NCBI RefSeq assembly: GCF_003385895.1
Contig: NZ_QRDQ01000009.1
Location: 434,001-498,000 of the forward strand
Reading direction: 5' to 3'
Source: Flavobacterium cutihirudinis
GTDB taxonomy: Bacteria; Bacteroidota; Bacteroidia; Flavobacteriales; Flavobacteriaceae
Length of the DNA stretch: 64,000 nt
Shown here: piece after piece, positions 63,906 to 64,000 of the stretch
Numbering within the stretch: the stretch's first letter is position 1
Layout of the letters: each line of letters starts with the position of its first letter
Program-made: the position numbers and the translations under genes
Notes under the pieces: generated by a model
What the model saw: the letters and a program-made list of their open reading frames with translations, nothing else
The model's database searches: none
Told to the model about the DNA's origin: nothing

Positions 63906-64000
63906 ATGTTCTTTTTATTATATAAAAGTGATTCGTATAAGTTTATTATAACCAGCCGCAATTGCCGTATTTTTATTTATAAAACGAATTGTAAAAAGTT

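Overview
The window looks like a chromosomal segment of a Flavobacterium-like member of the Bacteroidota. The evidence is low G+C, A-rich translation leaders with no Shine-Dalgarno sequences, several promoters of the Bacteroidota type (-7 box TAnnTTTG), and the gene content: a bacillithiol deacetylase (BshB1), menaquinone-type isochorismate synthase, large single-chain PurL, a fadB homologue with the dehydrogenase half first, a LETM1-related protein, DUF4251 and OMP_b-brl_3 families. I see no phage, insertion sequence, CRISPR array, rRNA or conjugation gene. It is mostly ordinary chromosome, densely coding.

Layout: 0-7.3 kb is a one-directional run of small single-gene functions (two DUF1801 proteins, metallo-hydrolase, two GNAT acetyltransferases, lactonase, LOG protein, SRPBCC protein, TlpA-like thioredoxin, 2H phosphoesterase) separated by short repeats. 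7.3-10.5 kb is on the minus strand (VOC protein, an unknown, a CPA2 cation/proton antiporter). 10.8-21.4 kb carries serine dehydratase, panB, a four-helix-bundle protein between direct repeats, an RluA-type synthase, an aldehyde dehydrogenase, a membrane protein, a large hybrid histidine kinase and a zinc metallopeptidase. tRNA-His(GTG) lies at 21.7 kb with a near-perfect promoter and its own terminator. 21.8-26.2 kb (minus) holds bshB1 and a thioesterase - M48 peptidase - isochorismate synthase operon. 26.4-36.3 kb has cell-envelope lipoproteins, purL and a TonB-dependent receptor.

36.4-44.7 kb is a fatty-acid degradation module: acyl-CoA ligase, MarR regulator, fadB-like, fadA-like, acyl-CoA dehydrogenase. 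Then come a GH18 chitinase, an MscS channel, a minus-strand run of envelope proteins, a Cu/Zn superoxide dismutase, the LETM1-related protein, a SulP transporter with a beta carbonic anhydrase, and a divergent dps/oxyR pair in which OxyR keeps both redox cysteines. The right end has mnmD, ilvE, a MazG-like pyrophosphohydrolase, an SRPBCC/GyrI-like protein and an ECF sigma module.

The most unusual feature is not a gene. At least nine intergenic sites carry short tandem words (6-8 bp), usually arranged as two opposed arms that would fold into a hairpin. The words differ from site to site but the architecture recurs. Several copies abut start codons, one supplies the only visible start codon (TTG) of the lactonase gene, and a similar heptamer tract lies in frame inside purL. 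Separately, two copies of a 28-bp perfect inverted repeat (3.3 kb and 42.7 kb) share loop sequence while their stems differ by compensating changes, as expected of a REP-like hairpin family.
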